A stretch of DNA of 64,000 bases. It comes from Stenotrophomonas maltophilia. GTDB lineage: Bacteria > Pseudomonadota > Gammaproteobacteria > Xanthomonadales > Xanthomonadaceae. Made by a program: the position numbers and the translations under genes. The stretch is from NCBI RefSeq assembly GCF_023518235.1, contig NZ_CP090423.1, positions 310,001 to 374,000 on the forward strand, given 5' to 3'. Below are positions 39,924 through 48,365 of this stretch, piece after piece. The notes beneath the pieces are model-generated. The model saw only the letters and a list, made by a program, of their open reading frames with translations. It did not search any database and was not told the origin of the DNA. Within the stretch, counting starts at the first letter, position 1; each line of letters begins with the position of its first letter.

Positions 39924-40997
39924 TCACTTCCGCCCGAACAGCCGGACCCAGAAGCTGCGTCGCGGCGCTGCCACCGGTTCTGGCCGATCCGCGATGACCG
40001 GCGCTTCCAACACCGCCATCAGTTCGGCGCTGCGCGGCTTTTTCAGGAAACGCGCGTACTCCAGATAGCTGGTGACCCTGCTCATGTGCAGGCGCTCGGG
40101 CATCGCCGGCAGCGCAGCACCCTGCAGCAGCACCCGCAGCGCCTGCGGTCGATCCAGGCGGATCGCCTCGAACAGCGCGGTGCCACCGCAGCCGGGCTCG
40201 ATCTGATTGGCGCGCTGCGGTGCGTCCTTCAGCAGTGCACGCAATGCGTCGGCATCATCGCGCTCGACGGCGGCCACCAGTCGCGCCAGCGCCTCGGCTT
40301 CTTCCGGTGGCAGGCTGTCGCGATAGGCCTGGTCGGCGATCTCACGCTCGTCGCGTCCGTCACCGTTCTGGATGCACAGGAAATCAGTGACCAGCGCCAC
40401 CGGATGGCCCGAGGTATCCAGCGCCCAATAGCTGGGATACACGCCGTCGCCCCAGCCACTGGTGAATACCACCAGCCCATGCGTCGAGTCCTCGCCCCAG
40501 GGTCGGTACTCGGCCCCTTCGTCGAGGCCGTCATGATCGATCAGCGCATCGGACCACGCGCTGTTTTCCTCGCCGGCGGTCTGCTCGATCAGGGCCAGCA
40601 ACGCCTGCTGGGTGTCGGTATCCATGAAGCAGCCGATGCCGGCGTCGACCGGATAGCCGATGAAGCTGTCCTCATCCAGGCCGGTCAGGTCCTGCGTGGT
40701 CCAGCGCGCCATCTGCCAATGCAGGGCCGATGCAGTGAGAGCCTGGCGAGGCTTGAACCAGGCCACGGCCAGCGCCGGGCGGCCGCTGTGCACGATGATC
40801 TCCACCGGATGACGGCCGGCCGGAGCGGTGTAGTCGGCCAGCGCCGGCGCCTCGGCCTGGACCAGCGGATCGCAGACCACCAACTGCCCGCTGCTGACCG
40901 GCAGGTGGCCGGCCAGAGTGCGATGCAGGGCCACCGCAGCCAACTGGGTGTCGTCCAGCAGGGTGGTGCGCAGGTTGGCCAGGTCGAGGTGGGCCAT
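39924..40997 (-). CDS. DUF4241-like protein with C-terminal ankyrin-type region
   Basis: 357 residues from ATG 40997 (MAHLDLANLRTTLLDDTQLA); the open frame upstream runs through the tRNA gene and is not coding. The first 230 residues resemble DUF4241: VVCDPLVQAEAPALADYTAP, GIGCFMDTDTQQAL, VVFTSGWGDGVYPSYW. Residues about 255-320 (VERDDADALRALLKDAPQRA ... GGTALFEAIRLDRPQALRVL) look like two ankyrin repeats. DUF4241 proteins are often linked to toxin or immunity loci; function here is unknown. Confidence 0.75.
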   Translation of the reverse strand: MAHLDLANLRTTLLDDTQLAAVALHRTLAGHLPVSSGQLVVCDPLVQAEAPALADYTAPAGRHPVEIIVHSGRPALAVAWFKPRQALTASALHWQMARWTTQDLTGLDEDSFIGYPVDAGIGCFMDTDTQQALLALIEQTAGEENSAWSDALIDHDGLDEGAEYRPWGEDSTHGLVVFTSGWGDGVYPSYWALDTSGHPVALVTDFLCIQNGDGRDEREIADQAYRDSLPPEEAEALARLVAAVERDDADALRALLKDAPQRANQIEPGCGGTALFEAIRLDRPQALRVLLQGAALPAMPERLHMSRVTSYLEYARFLKKPRSAELMAVLEAPVIADRPEPVAAPRRSFWVRLFGRK

Positions 40998-41121
40998 GGG
41001 GGCTCCGGATGCAGTCGAGCCTCCACCGTGCCGGATGCGAGGGGCGGGGGCAAGGGTGGTCTTGGGCAAATGGCCTTCACGTGCGAGAATACGGCGCTGC
41101 CCGGGCGACCGGGACCCGATT

Positions 41122-41211
41122 GGAGAGATGGCCGAGCGGTTTAAGGCACCGGTCTTGAAAACCGGCGAAGGGTTAAACCTTCCGTGGGTTCGAATCCCAC
41201 TCTCTCCGCCA
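41122..41211 (+). tRNA. tRNA-Ser (UGA anticodon)
   Basis: The acceptor stem GGAGAGA/TCTCTCC is perfect, with a long variable arm typical of tRNA-Ser. The anticodon loop CTTGAAA gives anticodon TGA between ACCGG/CCGGT stems, with the T arm at GGGTTCGAATCCC. CCA is encoded (41209-41211). The gene is intact and serves as the attachment site of the integrase 83 bases downstream. Confidence 0.97.
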
Positions 41212-41268
41212 ATCCTTAGTAAGTGTTTGTTTTTAAACGACATTTTTTAAGGTCTTGAAGGGCGGCTT

Positions 41269-41292
41269 GGGGCACAAATCGGGGCACAACTC
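41269..41292 (+). repeat. Tandem 12-base direct repeat ahead of integrase
   Basis: GGGGCACAAATC (41269-41280) and GGGGCACAACTC (41281-41292) stand head to tail directly before the integrase ATG. They could be arm-type sites for integrase or its directionality factor. Confidence 0.6.
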
Positions 41293-41294
41293 CG

Positions 41295-42818
41295 ATGCGA
41301 TTACCAAGCTATCTCACTCGCTCTTCCACAGGTCGTTACCAGTTTCGCATGCGCGTTCCGACGGACATGCGCGGTATCGTCGGCAAACCTTTCGTCAAGC
41401 ATCCCTTGGGCATCCAACTGCATAGCGCAAGAGTGGCTGCCTTGGCCATCGCGCAGCGTTATGCTCAAGCATTCGATGCCATCAGGGATGGGTGCATGAC
41501 CAAGAAGGGACTCACGGTTGAGGATGTTCTGCGCAGCGTCGCGGAGAACGGCTCCCGGCGTTATGAAATTGACTTGCCGGGCTTCCGTCTTCGGACCACG
41601 GATGCGGCCGACCATGCTCGAGCAATGGAGGCGCTGGAAGAAATCGGCAAGTTCCACTTCCGTGATACGGGTGCAGTTCCGGCGGCGGCTGGGCCAAACC
41701 CGTTGGAATCAGCGGCGGCGCAGCCCCTGCCATCTGAGACCATCAGCCTGATCGATGCGAAGCGAATCTGGCAGGATAAAGTCGCCGCCGAGGACATCGA
41801 GGTCAAAACGGTCGGCATCAAACTGCTTCCCGTGACAGAGCTGATCGAGTTCTTGGGCGCCGAGCGCGAGCTGCACACCATCACGCGGCCTGAGATGGCC
41901 CGCTTCTACGACCATTTGGCCAAGCGCGGGTTAACGCGTTCTACGCTCAACAATCGCCAGAGCTACCTCGCAGGAAAGAGAGGATTCTTCACTTGGGCAA
42001 TGGCTTCAGGCTACGTGCTCAAGGGAGACAATGTCGCCGCAGGTCACGTCAGCGTTTCGATGGCGGAGAAGCGCAAGCGCAGAAAATTTGGCTTCCAGGC
42101 CTTTACCTTGGATCAGGTTCATCAACTCTTCGCGCCTGATAGCTTCAAGCAGCTTTCAACGGGAGCGCGCTGGGCGGCTTTGTTGGGCCTGTATACGGGC
42201 GCCCGGGCAGGTGAGGTGGGGCAGCTGTTTACCCTGGACGTCAAGGAAGAGGAGGGAATCCCGTGCATACGGTTTACCGATGAGGGGGAGGATCAGCGAT
42301 TGAAGACCGATGTTTCCAATCGGGTCGTCCCGTTGCATCCCGACCTGATCAAGCTTGGTTTCTTGGACTACGTCGCCGAACGAAGGGAGAGCGGGGACTG
42401 GCGATTGTTTCCGCAGGCTGACAGTAAGGCGAAGAATGGTGCGGGGAACTGGATATCGAAGGCGTTCAGCTACTACCTCCAAAAGCACAGTGGTGGGTGG
42501 TCGAAAGCGAAACGTGGTTTCCATAGTCTCCGAAAGACCGTGATTCAGGAGATGCAGGGCAGCGGTGTGGCCTCTGAGATGCGAGCCCAAATCGTCGGCC
42601 ACGAATTGGACGACGAACACCACGCGACTTACAGCAGGCCCTTTACGGTGAGTGAGAAGCTCAACGGTGCCGGAGGAACGCCAGCTTTGGGTGTCCTAGA
42701 TTACGGAATCGACCTGGAGGCGCTGCGCACCCTGCCGGCGCGCAAGGTCGGGCGGCGAAGCAGCAATGCTGCCGCGCGCTCTTCAAAGGTCGGCCGTAAG
42801 GGGAGCGAGCCGAACTAA
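41295..42818 (+). CDS. Tyrosine-type integrase
   Basis: 507 residues. The N terminus (LTRSSTGRYQFRMRVPTDMR) is the DUF6538-type arm domain found in tRNA-targeting integrases. A core-binding SAM-like domain follows (about 150-255), then the catalytic domain. Catalytic residues visible: Arg in LYTGARAGEVGQL (about 302), Lys in QRLKTDVSNR, His and Arg in FHSLRKTV (about 409), His in IVGHELDD (about 434) and the nucleophilic Tyr in ATYSRPF (about 444). It should recombine at the adjacent tRNA-Ser. Confidence 0.95.
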   Translation: MRLPSYLTRSSTGRYQFRMRVPTDMRGIVGKPFVKHPLGIQLHSARVAALAIAQRYAQAFDAIRDGCMTKKGLTVEDVLRSVAENGSRRYEIDLPGFRLRTTDAADHARAMEALEEIGKFHFRDTGAVPAAAGPNPLESAAAQPLPSETISLIDAKRIWQDKVAAEDIEVKTVGIKLLPVTELIEFLGAERELHTITRPEMARFYDHLAKRGLTRSTLNNRQSYLAGKRGFFTWAMASGYVLKGDNVAAGHVSVSMAEKRKRRKFGFQAFTLDQVHQLFAPDSFKQLSTGARWAALLGLYTGARAGEVGQLFTLDVKEEEGIPCIRFTDEGEDQRLKTDVSNRVVPLHPDLIKLGFLDYVAERRESGDWRLFPQADSKAKNGAGNWISKAFSYYLQKHSGGWSKAKRGFHSLRKTVIQEMQGSGVASEMRAQIVGHELDDEHHATYSRPFTVSEKLNGAGGTPALGVLDYGIDLEALRTLPARKVGRRSSNAAARSSKVGRKGSEPN

Positions 42819-43549
42819 TGGCCCTTACTGCTGCTGATGCTTACCGCCGCGCCATCGATCGCTTTCTCGGCAAGCTCTCTGGCACCGAAAACGTGGGCCA
42901 GATGGAGAAGAAGATCGCAGACCATTTGCGCCTAGCGAAACAGCGGCCCAAGGTGGACGTGGCGTTGAGCTTCAATGAGGCCGCTGGGGTGTTGGCGATC
43001 AGCACGGCCCAATTGCAACACCTCTTGAAGGAACACTCCCCAAAAGGGACGCTGTTCACGGTGAAGGGAACTCGCAAGCGCTCGACCACCCTTGTTCCGT
43101 TGATGGCCTGGGCAGCCGAGCTCAAGGCTAAGGGCCTGTGGAAGCCGTTGAGCGAACGGGGCGTTGCGATCGACACCCTCCTAACTGCAGAACTGCCGTT
43201 TCTGGTGGCCAAAGGGTCCAAGGCTAAGCAGTTCTTCCTGGAGCCACTGACTGACCAACCCATCAGCGATGCGTTAATTCGCCAGCTCCAAGCATTGGGC
43301 GTGCAAATAGGGCTTGGGATTCGGGTCTGCACGCTGACCGAGGCCTTCGCCCAGCCTTGGCAAAACCCTGACGTCAAGCGCCAGTGGGTGGACGCATTCA
43401 ACAACGCAGCCCAAGCCCAGGCCAGCCGTCTGCGGGACCTGGCTCAGCAGCTCGACGCCTCGCGAGCTGGGGTGATCGAACAAGCGCTGCACGAACGCCT
43501 GCAGCCGGCGCCTCCAAAGATGCCCGACAAGCGCAATGGGCGAATGTAA
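42818..43549 (+). CDS. Unknown protein coupled to the integrase
   Basis: 243 residues; its ATG overlaps the integrase stop (TAATG), so translation is coupled. Residues about 45-95 (NEAAGVLAISTAQLQHLLKE) resemble an HTH of the MerR/excisionase type. The C-terminal third is predominantly helical and Ala/Gln-rich. A role in excision control or in regulation of the integrase is possible but is inferred only from coupling and the HTH-like stretch. Confidence 0.75.
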   Translation: MALTAADAYRRAIDRFLGKLSGTENVGQMEKKIADHLRLAKQRPKVDVALSFNEAAGVLAISTAQLQHLLKEHSPKGTLFTVKGTRKRSTTLVPLMAWAAELKAKGLWKPLSERGVAIDTLLTAELPFLVAKGSKAKQFFLEPLTDQPISDALIRQLQALGVQIGLGIRVCTLTEAFAQPWQNPDVKRQWVDAFNNAAQAQASRLRDLAQQLDASRAGVIEQALHERLQPAPPKMPDKRNGRM

Positions 43550-43654
43550 CGGCTGCTAACGGATATTGGAGGCCTCCAATATCCGTATCGATGGAGGCTC
43601 TCAGTTCGGATGATTACTCCAACGCCTCGGTGGTCGGGGCGATGGAGCAAGCCG

Positions 43655-44008
43655 ATGGGCCTCGATATGTATGCGGTCAAGACCCGCACTGATGTGCGAG
43701 ATCGCACTCAAGAACTATTTTTCTACTGGCGAAAGCATCCGAACCTTCATGGTTGGATGTTCAAGTTGCACAGTGCTAGGACGGGGCAGGTTGATCCCTT
43801 CGATTTCAACCAAGTTCCCGTATTCCTTGGATTGGACGATCTTGATGCGTTGGAACAGGCTGTGCTGAACGATGATTTGCCTTATACCCAAGGCTTCTTC
43901 TTCGGTGAATCGGATCCCGATCGAGCTGAAGAAGATCTGGACTTCATTGCGCAGGCCCGCGCATTGATCAACGACGGTTGGGACGTGTTCTACAACTCTT
44001 GGTGGTAA
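43655..44008 (+). CDS. Small conserved protein of mobile elements (GLDMYAV family)
   Basis: 117 residues from ATG 43655 (GGAG 7 bases upstream). The N terminus GLDMYAVKTRTD, the middle YWRKHPNLHGWM and the C terminus GWDVFYNSWW are hallmarks of a small family seen on plasmids and islands and sometimes misnamed phosphoglycerate kinase. Rich in aromatic residues, no signal or TM. Function unknown; the old kinase name has no support in the sequence. Confidence 0.8.
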   Translation: MGLDMYAVKTRTDVRDRTQELFFYWRKHPNLHGWMFKLHSARTGQVDPFDFNQVPVFLGLDDLDALEQAVLNDDLPYTQGFFFGESDPDRAEEDLDFIAQARALINDGWDVFYNSWW

Positions 44009-44115
44009 CCCGCCGCCAGCAGCGCCTCTCGGGCTGGTTCAAGCCCAACTCCCAAAACCCATTCTTCAACGCGGCAACGCAGCCGTGCTGACGGAGCCTT
44101 GCCTGGAGAATCCTC

Positions 44116-44772
44116 ATGCAGCCCAAGTCCAACGTTCTGCCGTTCAACGCAGCAACCCGCTCCAAGCGCCTCGTAGCGGCTAAACCCACCCGGCTCACCT
44201 CCGTTTGCTACAAGGCAAGCGACAAGGCCCACACGAGCGTCGATTGGTATACCCCGCCTGCCATCGTCAGGGCGCTGGGGGGAAGGCGCGGCTTTGACCT
44301 CGATCCTTGCACGCCCGAAGACCCGTCGCGGCTGCCCGCACCCACGGCCAGCCGGATGATCCCGCCGAGCCAGGACGGCTTGGCTACGCCGTGGCCCAAG
44401 CAGGCATTCGTGTGGATGAATCCGCCTTACGGAAAAGGGATTGAGAAGTGGTTGAGCAAGCTGGCCAACCACCCCGGCGGCGGTATCGCCCTGGTGCCGG
44501 TCAACATGGAGACGGGATGGATGCACGACTGCGTGCTTTCCCACCCCAACGCGACGGCGATCCTGTTCACCCGTGGGAGGCTGAGGTTTGTGCGTCCCGA
44601 CGGAACCACCGGCACGGCAGCGCCGTCGGGATCGTTGGTGGTGACTTACGGCAAGCGCGCCGCCGATCACCTTCAGCAAGCGCAGGCGAGCGGTGCGTTG
44701 CACGGGAAGTTCTTTGCCATCCAGCGGGTAGGGCAGGTGGCCACGGCGAACCAGGAGAGCTCCAATGGCTGA
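44116..44772 (+). CDS. Phage-type DNA N6-adenine methyltransferase (Dam-like)
   Basis: 218 residues. WYTPPAIVRALGGRRGFDLD and FVWMNPPYGKGIEKW (the NPPY motif at about 101) mark the Dam/pfam05869 family of phage adenine methylases. A basic N-terminal extension of about 30 residues precedes it. It lacks a partner nuclease here and is likely an orphan methylase that modifies the element's own DNA. Its last 8 bases overlap the next gene. Confidence 0.9.
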   Translation: MQPKSNVLPFNAATRSKRLVAAKPTRLTSVCYKASDKAHTSVDWYTPPAIVRALGGRRGFDLDPCTPEDPSRLPAPTASRMIPPSQDGLATPWPKQAFVWMNPPYGKGIEKWLSKLANHPGGGIALVPVNMETGWMHDCVLSHPNATAILFTRGRLRFVRPDGTTGTAAPSGSLVVTYGKRAADHLQQAQASGALHGKFFAIQRVGQVATANQESSNG

Positions 44773-45016
44773 TCGCTGGAACGTTGTTGTCTTGGGCCGC
44801 GCGACGGCCGAATTGGAAATCCGAATCGACGCGGACTCAGAGGCGGCAGCCTTGGAGATTCTGAACTCGATGGGAGTGGCTGACATTCATGCCGGTGGCT
44901 GGCGTACCGAGTTGGAGGAGATCTACGGCTTTGTGGAGGTCATCAGCCCCGATGGTTCCGAACGCGAAGATCTCAACTGGCCTTGTCCAACCATGCGCCA
45001 CCACCTCAACTATTAG
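44765..45016 (+). CDS. Small acidic protein of unknown function
   Basis: 83 residues, overlapping the methylase stop by 8 bases. Begins MADRWNVVVLGRATAELEIR followed by DADSEAAALEILNSM, a beta-strand then helix pattern rich in Glu and Asp. The next gene has a similar layout (strand, then TQSEAMEAFARL helix), so the two may be distant paralogues. No family recognised. Confidence 0.7.
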   Translation: MADRWNVVVLGRATAELEIRIDADSEAAALEILNSMGVADIHAGGWRTELEEIYGFVEVISPDGSEREDLNWPCPTMRHHLNY

Positions 45017-45025
45017 GAGGAGCCG

Positions 45026-45289
45026 ATGGGAACTTACGAATTCGTCGTCCGGGGTGACTACTTGGTGAGCAAGGTGATTGAGGTCTTTGCCCAGACCCAG
45101 TCCGAGGCAATGGAGGCATTCGCGCGACTGTCCTTGGCGGAGTTGGATGCCATCGATTGGCACCATGGCGCCCTTACGATTGAAGAACACGTGGTGGTGA
45201 CGGAGGTGGAAAGCGGGAGGGAGTTTCAGCATCCGTTCTTGACCGATCGCAAGCGCGAGCAACTGGAGTGTTTGGCCGAAAATGAGTAG
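45026..45289 (+). CDS. Small acidic protein of unknown function
   Basis: 87 residues with a strong ribosome-binding site (GGAGGAG) 9 bases after the previous stop. MGTYEFVVRGDYLVSKVIEV then AQTQSEAMEAFARLSL repeats the strand-helix plan of its neighbour. Acidic, with no TM. Possibly co-expressed with the Dam-like methylase; function unknown. Confidence 0.7.
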   Translation: MGTYEFVVRGDYLVSKVIEVFAQTQSEAMEAFARLSLAELDAIDWHHGALTIEEHVVVTEVESGREFQHPFLTDRKREQLECLAENE

Positions 45290-45299
45290 GAACTTCCGG

Positions 45300-45633
45300 C
45301 TGCTGGTCTTCCACTAGCCAGCAGCGATCGAAGGCCAGCAGGAAGACCAGTAGTGCAAGGTCGTTGAATCCCAAGGGATTTCTGCGACTAAAAGTGCGCT
45401 GCTGGCTTGCTGGCTTTCGATTCAACTCCCCTGTGCAAATGCGTCCAAATCGCATGGAAAGTGTTGGTATCTCAAATTTCAAAACCGATTCTTTTTTGAC
45501 CCAGCAGACCAGCGGAACGGTTTTCTATGAATGCAAAGCTTTTGGAATCAAGGGTTTGTAGCTGCTGGTCTTCCTGCTGGTCTTCTCTTTCTGCTGGCTA
45601 ATGGAAGACCAGCAGGGAAGGGAAAGCCAGCAG
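45300..45633. repeat. Iteron-like repeat cluster, candidate replication origin
   Basis: CTGCTGGTCTTCC occurs exactly at 45300-45312 and 45562-45574, nearly at 45574-45586, and inverted exactly at 45603-45615. The shorter core CTGCTGGC or its complement recurs at 45317-45325, 45333-45341, 45398-45414, 45591-45598 and 45626-45633. An AT-rich stretch with a T6 run (45492-45497) lies in the middle. The stretch from 45290 to about 45,670 has no gene. In satellite P4 the alpha replicase/helicase binds such iterons at ori/crr, and an SF3 helicase gene follows here. Confidence 0.65.
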
Positions 45634-45678
45634 AACAGGGCTTCCGGAAAAAGTGCGAGAGATTCCGCAGTTTTCGTG

Positions 45679-45749
45679 TTTAGTCAAAAACCGTGGGTTG
45701 CGGAAAGCTCCTGGAGTGGTTGAGTGGAAGTGTCCCCCATGTGGGACAC
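45679..45749 (+). promoter_or_regulatory. Operator region of the replication module
   Basis: TTTAGTCAAA (45679-45688) is followed by a perfect inverted repeat GTGTCCC-CCATGT-GGGACAC (45730-45749), about 30 bases before the ribbon-helix-helix gene. The same TTTAGTCAAA plus a TTTGTCCA/TGGACAAA repeat recurs at 57605-57641. Binding by the adjacent regulator is inferred. Confidence 0.5.
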
Positions 45750-45779
45750 ACCAAACCTTTCACCTTCGGAGTTGCCACC

Positions 45780-45962
45780 GTGAACGCCGCCACCCATCCC
45801 TCGTCGCCGCCGACTTACAGCATCCGCGCCAGCGTGAAAAAGCACGTTCGGATCAAACGCCCCTTGGCCGAACGCCTTCGTCTCGCCGCGGCCGAAAACG
45901 AGATGACAGAGAGCGAGTTCATTCGCCGCGCCTTGGAAACCGCTCTCCCGCGCGCTGCCTGA
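45780..45962 (+). CDS. Ribbon-helix-helix (CopG/Arc-like) DNA-binding protein
   Basis: 60 residues from GTG 45780 (GGAG 8 bases upstream). YSIRASVKKHVRIKRPLAER gives the beta strand, then LRLAAAENEMTESEFIRRAL the two helices of an RHH fold (about residues 18-56). Such small proteins bind as dimers of dimers to palindromes; the GTGTCCC/GGGACAC repeat 31 bases upstream is a natural target, suggesting autoregulation and control of the helicase gene behind it. Confidence 0.75.
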   Translation: MNAATHPSSPPTYSIRASVKKHVRIKRPLAERLRLAAAENEMTESEFIRRALETALPRAA

Positions 45963-46031
45963 GCAAGCCTGTCCCCCCACAACGACAAACCCCCACCGGC
46001 CAGGGCGAGGGTTTGAGAGGAGCCAACAACA

Positions 46032-47963
46032 ATGTCTACAACCAATGTGTCCCCAAAAGGGAAGGCTGTCAACCCGACGACGGAAGAGCCAAGCAACATC
46101 GTGCCATTCGAAGCGTCGCGTTTCCTGGGTGCGGAAGCCTCCGCCCGCAAGGTCAACCTGGAGGCAGAGGAGCACAAGCAGCTCTACCGCCACTCGGTTG
46201 ATCGAGAGGGCCAGCGCAAGCCACCGTCGCTCCCCATCCTGTTTGCCCGCCGCACCACCGAATGCGTCGATCGCTTGTGGGCGTGCCAAGCCACCAGCGG
46301 CACCGGCGAGATCGTACACCATTAGAACGGTACCTACTGGCAAGCGATCAGCGACGCGGAAGGTGTGGGTGTGGCATCCGATTGGATCGACCGCAACGCC
46401 GATTTCGCGGGCAGCCCCAAGCTCGCCAAGGACTGCTGGGACATGGCTTCCCTTCGGCTGCGCCAGAAAAACCCCATGCCAGCCCAAGCCAAGCGGGCCA
46501 TCGTGCCGGTGGCAGACGGCTACGTGGAAATCCTTCCCGGCGGTTTCCATGTGCTCGCTCCTGATCCCGCCTTGGGCATGACCCACGCGGTCAGGGTGGC
46601 CTGTGGTGGCAGGCAGGGCCATGCATACAAGCCCCAGCCTTTGCCGGCTGACTCGCGATTCGCCAAGTTCCTCCGCCAAGCCCACGACGACCCGCGCGTC
46701 ATCGACCTGCTCCAGGAGCAGTGCGGCATGACCCTGTTGCCGGGTGTCTACAGCCAGGCCGCCTGGTGGCACGGCGTCGCAGGTTCTGGCAAATCCACCC
46801 TGGCGGAAATCGTGGAAGCGATGCACCGTCAGGTGGCCCGCTGCAACCTTGAAACTTTGGGCGACCGCTTCAGCCTGGAACCCATGATTGGCGCCAGCCT
46901 GATCCTGGTGGACGAAGTGGAGTGCGAGAAGTGGGCCGAAGGTCGGTTCAAGACGATGGTCTCTGGCAATGGCATTGGCATCGACCGGAAGAACCAGAAG
47001 CAGCTGGCGAGCTACCATTCCACGGCCAAGTGGATCATCACGTCCAATTCGGCCCCCTTCATCCGCGACAAGAGCAACGGGGTGTGGCGCCGCCTCACCG
47101 TCGTGCACTGGAAGAAGGCGGTACCGGTCAACCAGCACGACCCTGATCTGGTCAAGAACATCCTGGCAGAGGAAGGCCAGCTTGTGCTGGACTGGATGCT
47201 CGAAGGCGCCCGACGCATCGTGGCCCGTGGTAGGGCGTTGTCCGACACCGACGCCGACATGCCCGAAGCCGTGCGCGCAGCGAAGCTGGCCGCCCGCCAT
47301 GGCAGCGACCAGGTCATGGCTTGGGCTCAAGCCGAGCGCGTGGTGCGCATTGAGACGGATGAGTGCACGCTTTCCATGCGGCAGGTCTACGAGAACTACA
47401 AAAACTGGGGCTACCGACAAGGGCTGGCGGACATCGATCTCCTCACCGGTCGCCAGTTCTGGCGAGGCTTGAAAGAGATGGGCCTGGACGACGGCGCCCG
47501 CTCGAACCGTCGCATCAATGGCAAACAGGAAGAATGCGTGCGCCTGCGAATCAACGGAGCAGCCACCGTCGGCGAGGCCTGTGGCGATCTGCCGTTGAGA
47601 TCATCGGCGACCGTGACAGCACTGCGCGTGGCGCAGGAGCGCTCTCAGTCTTTGGAGCCTTGGGAAACCGATGTGACGCCCACCCTCGAACAGCAAGGGG
47701 CTCGGCAGGAAGAGATGGAGCGTCGATTCGACCGCTTGAGCGCTCAGCAGCAGGCGGCTGAGATGGGAGCTCTCCATGCCGATGCGTTGAGGGAGGAGGC
47801 AGGGCGCACCAGAGCCAAGGCAATCCAACTCCAGCTGCAGGAACGTATCAATGAACTGGAGATTCGTGCGCTGTTCGGTGAGCCGTTGGCGGGCCGAGAA
47901 AGCAGCGAAACCCAAGGTGGCGGAAAGGTGGGAGATGGGGATGCGCGCCAACGGCGGTCGTAA
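46032..47963 (+). pseudogene. P4-type SF3 helicase/replication protein interrupted by an amber stop
   Basis: One frame from ATG 46032 to TAA 47963 (643 codons) is broken only by TAG at 46323-46325 (codon 98). The sequence before it (SGTGEIVHH) and after it (NGTYWQAIS) reads as one continuous domain. The second part holds the D5_N-like region and an SF3 ATPase: Walker A GVAGSGKST (about 248-256), Walker B SLILVDEVE (about 292) and WIITSNSAPF. C-terminal coiled coil (about 560-625). The N-terminal part lacks a recognisable primase. A GTG at 46365 might allow re-initiation. Either a disabled replicase, a suppressed stop, or a sequencing error. Confidence 0.85.
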
Positions 47964-48081
47964 AGGCGGGGCCAAATCCGTGTTCCCATCTTCCGTATCA
48001 GCTCTAGCCAATGGATTGGTCGGTGACGCTAACGGTCCAGCCCGGACTTGCCAAATCCGTATCCTGTCGCATGCTGAAACC

Positions 48082-48297
48082 ATGACCCCTTCCGATGCCT
48101 TTGTAGACGACAGCATGGACCGCCAGGACTCCCTGGCGGCGTCCCCCCGTTTCACCGTGCAACGAACCCCCGAGGGCATCCGCGTGCAGCTCCAGGAGGG
48201 CGACGGGGGCCCCGGCACCGCTTTGACCATCGAACGGGCCTTGGCTTTGCTGGAGAACCTGTTGGAGCAGGGACGCGCCGTCACCATTCACGATTGA
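48082..48297 (+). CDS. Small protein of unknown function
   Basis: 71 residues from ATG 48082 (MTPSDAFVDDSMDRQDSLAA); the upstream frame overlaps the helicase 3' end and is not credible. RFTVQRTPEGIRVQLQEGDG then ALTIERALALLENLLEQGRA gives a small beta-alpha protein. No family recognised. It lies 69 bases before the ArdC-like gene on the same strand. Confidence 0.6.
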   Translation: MTPSDAFVDDSMDRQDSLAASPRFTVQRTPEGIRVQLQEGDGGPGTALTIERALALLENLLEQGRAVTIHD

Positions 48298-48365
48298 AGT
48301 TTCCAGCCTAACCCCCTTGGCGTTGCCGACAGGCGCCTTTCCTTGCCTTCCAGGAGAGCCTGCCC

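Noticed and set aside
40998..41243. N-terminal extension of the DUF4241-like protein reaching into the tRNA-Ser gene
   Set aside because: It would translate the tRNA antisense; the peptide GESGIRTHGRFNP is the well-known false product of tRNA-Ser antisense reading.
43655..44008. Phosphoglycerate kinase
   Set aside because: This label circulates for the GLDMYAV family, but the protein is 117 residues and has no kinase motifs.
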